A DNA stretch of 64,000 nt, taken from positions 1-64,000 of the forward strand of contig CAYUDC010000003.1 in assembly GCA_964443415.1 (NCBI GenBank), read 5' to 3'. Under the pieces are notes generated by a model, which saw only the letters and a program-made list of their open reading frames with translations, searched no databases and had not been told where the DNA came from. The translations under genes were made by a program, and so were the position numbers. Shown one piece after another: positions 61,537 to 64,000 of the stretch. This stretch comes from B1 sp964443415. Lineage in GTDB: Bacteria; Bacteroidota; Bacteroidia; UKL13-3. The first letter of the stretch is position 1. Each line of letters begins with the position of its first letter.

Positions 61537-62292
61537 CTAATTAGATTGGATACTTTTTGAAATAAGATTGTAAATTTCTAATAAATGTTGCTCGGATGCT
61601 AAGATTTCTCTATGAATGTTTAAACTTAGCTCATCGCCTCTTTTGGCGGGGCCCGTTTGGGCTTGGCTGGCAGAAAGTGTATCTAATTTTAAAACGGTTT
61701 CTAGCATTAATGGCTTTAAGTGATTCAATGACAAGTTATTTTTCTTCAAAAAATCCTCCATTAAAACGTACAAATGATTGCTAAAATTATTCACGAATAC
61801 CGCAGACACATGCAGCTTCTGCCTTTGGGATTCATCAGCAAACACGGCCTTTCTTCCTATGGTATCAGCGGTTATTTCTAAAATTCGTTTGTTCTCTTCG
61901 TTGTTGGCATCTACCACAATTGGTATGTTTTTAAAATCTAATTCCCGGTTTTCGCTAAAGGTTTGTATAGGCCAAAAAACGCCATAGTTTGGGTGCATTT
62001 GTAAGATGTTGCTTGGCAAAATGCCAGAGCAATGCAACACAATGGCATTGGTTTGTAAGGTATTTGCTAACTCCTCCACCGCACTATCAGAAACAGCTAA
62101 AATTAAAATGTCGGTTTGATCCGACGCCGCCTGAAGCGTATCCGCCAAAGGGATTTGATAGGTGCTCGACAAAATTTGGCCAGCTTGTTTATTCCTGGCC
62201 CAAAGTTGCACCAATTCTAGGTTAGAGCCTTTAAGGGCTTTTATTAAATGCTTGGCTAACCTGCCGCTTCCTGCTATGGATACTTTAATCAT
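61537..62292 (-). CDS. Rossmann-like/DUF2520 protein
   Basis: The protein has 251 residues from the ATG complementary to 62290-62292 (MIKVSIAGSGRLAKHLIKAL); a longer frame adds 11 residues before it and is rejected. The NAD(P)-binding loop is GSGRLAK. The C-terminal DUF2520 domain has HVSAVFVNNFSNHLYVLME and QTGPAKRGD, the family motif. It resembles NAD(P)-dependent oxidoreductases of the 6PGDH-like fold, with unknown substrate. It is 12 bases upstream of the amidotransferase-fold gene. One dispersed word lies at 62113-62122. Confidence 0.88.
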   Translation of the reverse strand: MIKVSIAGSGRLAKHLIKALKGSNLELVQLWARNKQAGQILSSTYQIPLADTLQAASDQTDILILAVSDSAVEELANTLQTNAIVLHCSGILPSNILQMHPNYGVFWPIQTFSENRELDFKNIPIVVDANNEENKRILEITADTIGRKAVFADESQRQKLHVSAVFVNNFSNHLYVLMEDFLKKNNLSLNHLKPLMLETVLKLDTLSASQAQTGPAKRGDELSLNIHREILASEQHLLEIYNLISKSIQSN

Positions 62293-62428
62293 GTGTTGGT
62301 TCAAAACTATTGATAATATTGACAACTCAAAAGTTCAGTAACTCAAGTTACTTAAAAAATGTGCATATTTTGCTTTTTTCGTTTTTCGAAATTTGGATAA
62401 TATTGAACAAAGAACAAAATCGAAATTT

Positions 62429-63223
62429 ATGATTAGTAACCATGAAATAGACTACCGCATTTTTGGTAGCGAAATGCAATGTGTAGAAATTGAACTAGAC
62501 CCAAATGAAACCGTCATGGCAGAGCCTGGTTCCTTTATGATGATGAACGATGGCGTTCAAATGAACACCATTTTTGGCGATGGCTCACAGCAACAAAGCG
62601 GCATATTTGGCAAGTTAATGTCGGCAGGAAAAAGACTGTTAACAGGCGAAAGCTTGTTTATGACAGCCTATACCAATATGGGTTCGGGCAAAAAAACGGT
62701 GACTTTTGCTTCTCCCTATCCAGGTAAAATCATTCCTATCGATTTAAGTAAGATGGGTGGCAAAATGACTTGCCAAAAAGATTCGTTCTTATGCGCAGCT
62801 AAAGGCGTGAGCGTGGGCATTGAGTTTCAAAAGAAACTTGGAACAGGCTTGTTTGGTGGAGAAGGATTTATCATGCAAAAACTAGAAGGCGATGGAATGG
62901 CTTTTGTGCATGCTGGCGGACATGTAGAAGAACGTGAATTGATGCCTGGTGAATTGTTAAAAGTAGATACCGGCTGTATCGTAGCCTTTACCAAGGAAGT
63001 AGATTATGATATTCAGTTTGTAGGTGGAATTAAAAACACCTTGTTTGGTGGCGAAGGTGTATTTTATGCTACCCTAAGAGGCCCTGGTAAAGTTTGGATT
63101 CAGTCTTTACCCATTAGCAGGTTGGCTGGAAGAATCTTGCAGTATGGCAGCGTAGGTGGAAGACGCGAAGAAGGCAGTATATTAGGAGGCTTAGGCAATA
63201 TCCTAGATGGCGATGGATATTAA
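62429..63223 (+). CDS. TIGR00266/AIM24-family protein
   Basis: The protein has 264 residues from the ATG at 62429 (MISNHEIDYRIFGSEMQCVE). The earlier in-frame start at 62393 adds a polar leader and is less likely. The protein is a beta-rich, glycine-rich trimer-type fold; VMAEPGSFMMMNDGV and MPGELLKVDTGCIVAF are typical of TIGR00266 (AIM24) members. Its biochemical function is not known. The stop overlaps the ACMSD start by 11 bases, so translation of the two is coupled. Confidence 0.88.
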   Translation: MISNHEIDYRIFGSEMQCVEIELDPNETVMAEPGSFMMMNDGVQMNTIFGDGSQQQSGIFGKLMSAGKRLLTGESLFMTAYTNMGSGKKTVTFASPYPGKIIPIDLSKMGGKMTCQKDSFLCAAKGVSVGIEFQKKLGTGLFGGEGFIMQKLEGDGMAFVHAGGHVEERELMPGELLKVDTGCIVAFTKEVDYDIQFVGGIKNTLFGGEGVFYATLRGPGKVWIQSLPISRLAGRILQYGSVGGRREEGSILGGLGNILDGDGY

Positions 63224-64000
63224 GAAAATTGATGTTCACGCGCATATCCTCCCAGAGTTTATGCCCAACCTTAAAGAGCGTTATGGCTATGGAGAGGAAT
63301 TTATTTACCTCGATCATTTTCAGCCAGGGCGCGCCAATATGATGAAAGCAGATGGTACTTTTTTTAGAACCATCGACGAGCTCTGCTGGAACCCAGAATC
63401 CATTATTGATCACATGGATAAACATGGCGTAGAACTTATGGCATTGTCTATTGTACCTGTATTGTTTTATTACTGGGCAAAGCCAGAGCATACACATGAG
63501 TGGGCGCAGTATTATAATAACCATGTAGCTAAAATTCAAGAATCTTATCCTAAACGATTTGTTGGATTGGGCACCCTTCCCATGCAAGACATTACTAGGG
63601 CTTGTGAAGAATTGTCGCGTTGTAAGTATGAATTGAACCTACCTGGCGTTGAAATTGGAACGCACATAGAGCATAGAAATTTAGACGACCCCTACTATTA
63701 TCCTTTTTACGAAACCGCAGAGAAACTGGGTATGTGCATTTTTGTGCATCCTTGGGATATGATGGGTCAAGATAGAATGCCTAAGTATTTCTTGCCATGG
63801 CTAGTAGGCATGCCAGCAGAAACTTCCTTGGCTATTTGCAGCATGATATTCGGTGGAATCTTTGATAAATATCCTAAGCTAAGGGTGTTATTTGCCCACG
63901 GCGGAGGCTGCTTTCCACAAACCATTGGCAGAATAAGCCACGCTTACCATGCCAGACCAGATTTGTGCAATGTGCATAAGGTGGCCGACCCAAGAACTTA
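63213..64000 (+). CDS. Aminocarboxymuconate-semialdehyde decarboxylase, cut by window edge
   Basis: The readable 262 residues open with MDIKKIDVHAHILPEFMP, where the HxH pair binds zinc. TLPMQDITRACEEL, GVEIGTHIEHRNLDDP, IFVHPWDMMGQDRMPKY with the metal-site His, and LRVLFAHGGGCFPQTIGRI follow. This is the amidohydrolase-fold ACMSD, which decarboxylates the 3-hydroxyanthranilate ring-opening product in tryptophan (kynurenine) breakdown. The frame is still open at the edge; about 70 residues should follow. It overlaps the TIGR00266 gene by 11 bases. Confidence 0.93.
   Translation, partial: MDIKKIDVHAHILPEFMPNLKERYGYGEEFIYLDHFQPGRANMMKADGTFFRTIDELCWNPESIIDHMDKHGVELMALSIVPVLFYYWAKPEHTHEWAQYYNNHVAKIQESYPKRFVGLGTLPMQDITRACEELSRCKYELNLPGVEIGTHIEHRNLDDPYYYPFYETAEKLGMCIFVHPWDMMGQDRMPKYFLPWLVGMPAETSLAICSMIFGGIFDKYPKLRVLFAHGGGCFPQTIGRISHAYHARPDLCNVHKVADPRT

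Larger units (their letters stand above)
1822..62122. repeat. Dispersed DNA word GGKTTGAHCC, 26 copies across the window
   Basis: Forward copies (TTGA on the plus strand) start at 2317, 9305, 12644, 18746, 23381, 32538, 35628, 45488, 46475, 50076, 50327, 54504, 60529 and 62113. Reverse copies start at 1822, 8974, 17156, 23482, 25414, 26016, 31676, 41057, 44264, 52083, 54972 and 56474. Most extend to TTCGGKTTGAHCCRAA, so the arms are inverted repeats around a fixed asymmetric TTGA. Near matches with GGCTTGAHCC lie at 3665, 3826, 8041 and 57532. All exact copies except 12644 lie inside genes and code for different peptides (LVQTE, LGSNR, WVNP, FGLNQ, RFEP). Confidence 0.85.

Noticed and set aside
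1822..62122. The dispersed word as a CRISPR repeat, integron attC or transposon end
   Set aside because: Spacing is irregular (hundreds to thousands of bases), copies lie in different genes without flanking duplications, and no cas, integrase or transposase gene is present.
1822..62122. The dispersed word as a parS or Chi-like site
   Set aside because: parS sites are few and lie near the origin, and Chi is strand-biased; here the density is high and the orientation balanced (14 to 12).
63114..63587. 157-residue minus-strand frame
   Set aside because: It is antisense to the clear ACMSD and TIGR00266 coding regions and has no recognisable features.

Overview
The window looks like a chromosomal segment of a Bacteroidota bacterium (Sphingobacteriia/Chitinophagia/Cytophagia-like). 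The reasons are TonB-dependent receptors, one with an N-terminal carboxypeptidase-like domain; secreted peptidases, one with a C-terminal type IX secretion-like tail; promoters of the TAnnTTTG type; a near absence of Shine-Dalgarno sequences; and Bacteroidota-type versions of MnmA, arginine decarboxylase, acyl-CoA reductase with ferredoxin, and DUF4856/imelysin lipoproteins. The DNA is AT-rich. A run of exactly 100 Ns (52225-52324) shows that this is a scaffold from a draft assembly. I see no rRNA, CRISPR array, insertion sequence or prophage, and no gene-free stretch above 300 bases.

Layout. 1-4.5 kb: a truncated hypothetical gene, mnmA, a lipoprotein, a subtilisin-like protease and a convergent membrane protein. 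4.6-11.5 kb: an M16 protease, a ligase-associated DEXH helicase and a TPR protein. 11.6-19 kb: a sugar locus (LacI regulator, candidate operator, TonB receptor, Na+ symporter, GH100-like glycosidase, fructokinase-like kinase) that fits sucrose use. 19-28 kb: a histidine kinase behind gyrA, an M1 aminopeptidase, fdhD and parE. 28-36 kb: an OmpA/TPR lipoprotein, a 65-residue protein with ftsE, and an overlapping chain of two glycosyltransferases, recQ and a LolD-type ATPase. 36-41.6 kb: an AT-rich FkbM methyltransferase, M13 and M48 peptidases, an XRE regulator with repeated operators, an SRPBCC protein and an aldose epimerase. 41.6-46.2 kb: two very small genes, tRNA-Leu(GAG), divergent arginine decarboxylase and arginase, acyl-CoA reductase and ferredoxin. 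46-52 kb: an HMCES-like protein, an M90 peptidase, flotillin and NfeD-like proteins, an NlpE/META lipoprotein and a GT4. 52-58 kb: a TonB receptor / HTTM / imelysin / DUF4856 locus behind a Fur-like box, probably iron uptake. 58-64 kb: trpS, a PIN toxin-antitoxin pair, an amidotransferase-fold protein, a DUF2520 protein, a TIGR00266 protein and the start of ACMSD (kynurenine pathway).

The most unusual signal is not a gene. A short, partly palindromic DNA word, GGKTTGAHCC, usually flanked as TTCGG...CCRAA, occurs 26 times in the 64 kb, on both strands in nearly equal numbers. It lies almost always inside genes and is read in all five reading frames that avoid its in-frame stop. By hand estimate fewer than one copy is expected by chance. 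It is absent from the most conserved genes (gyrA, parE, ftsE, trpS, recQ, speA). This is the pattern of a DNA-level element such as a highly iterated palindrome, an uptake sequence or a chromosome-organising site, and I know of none described for this phylum.
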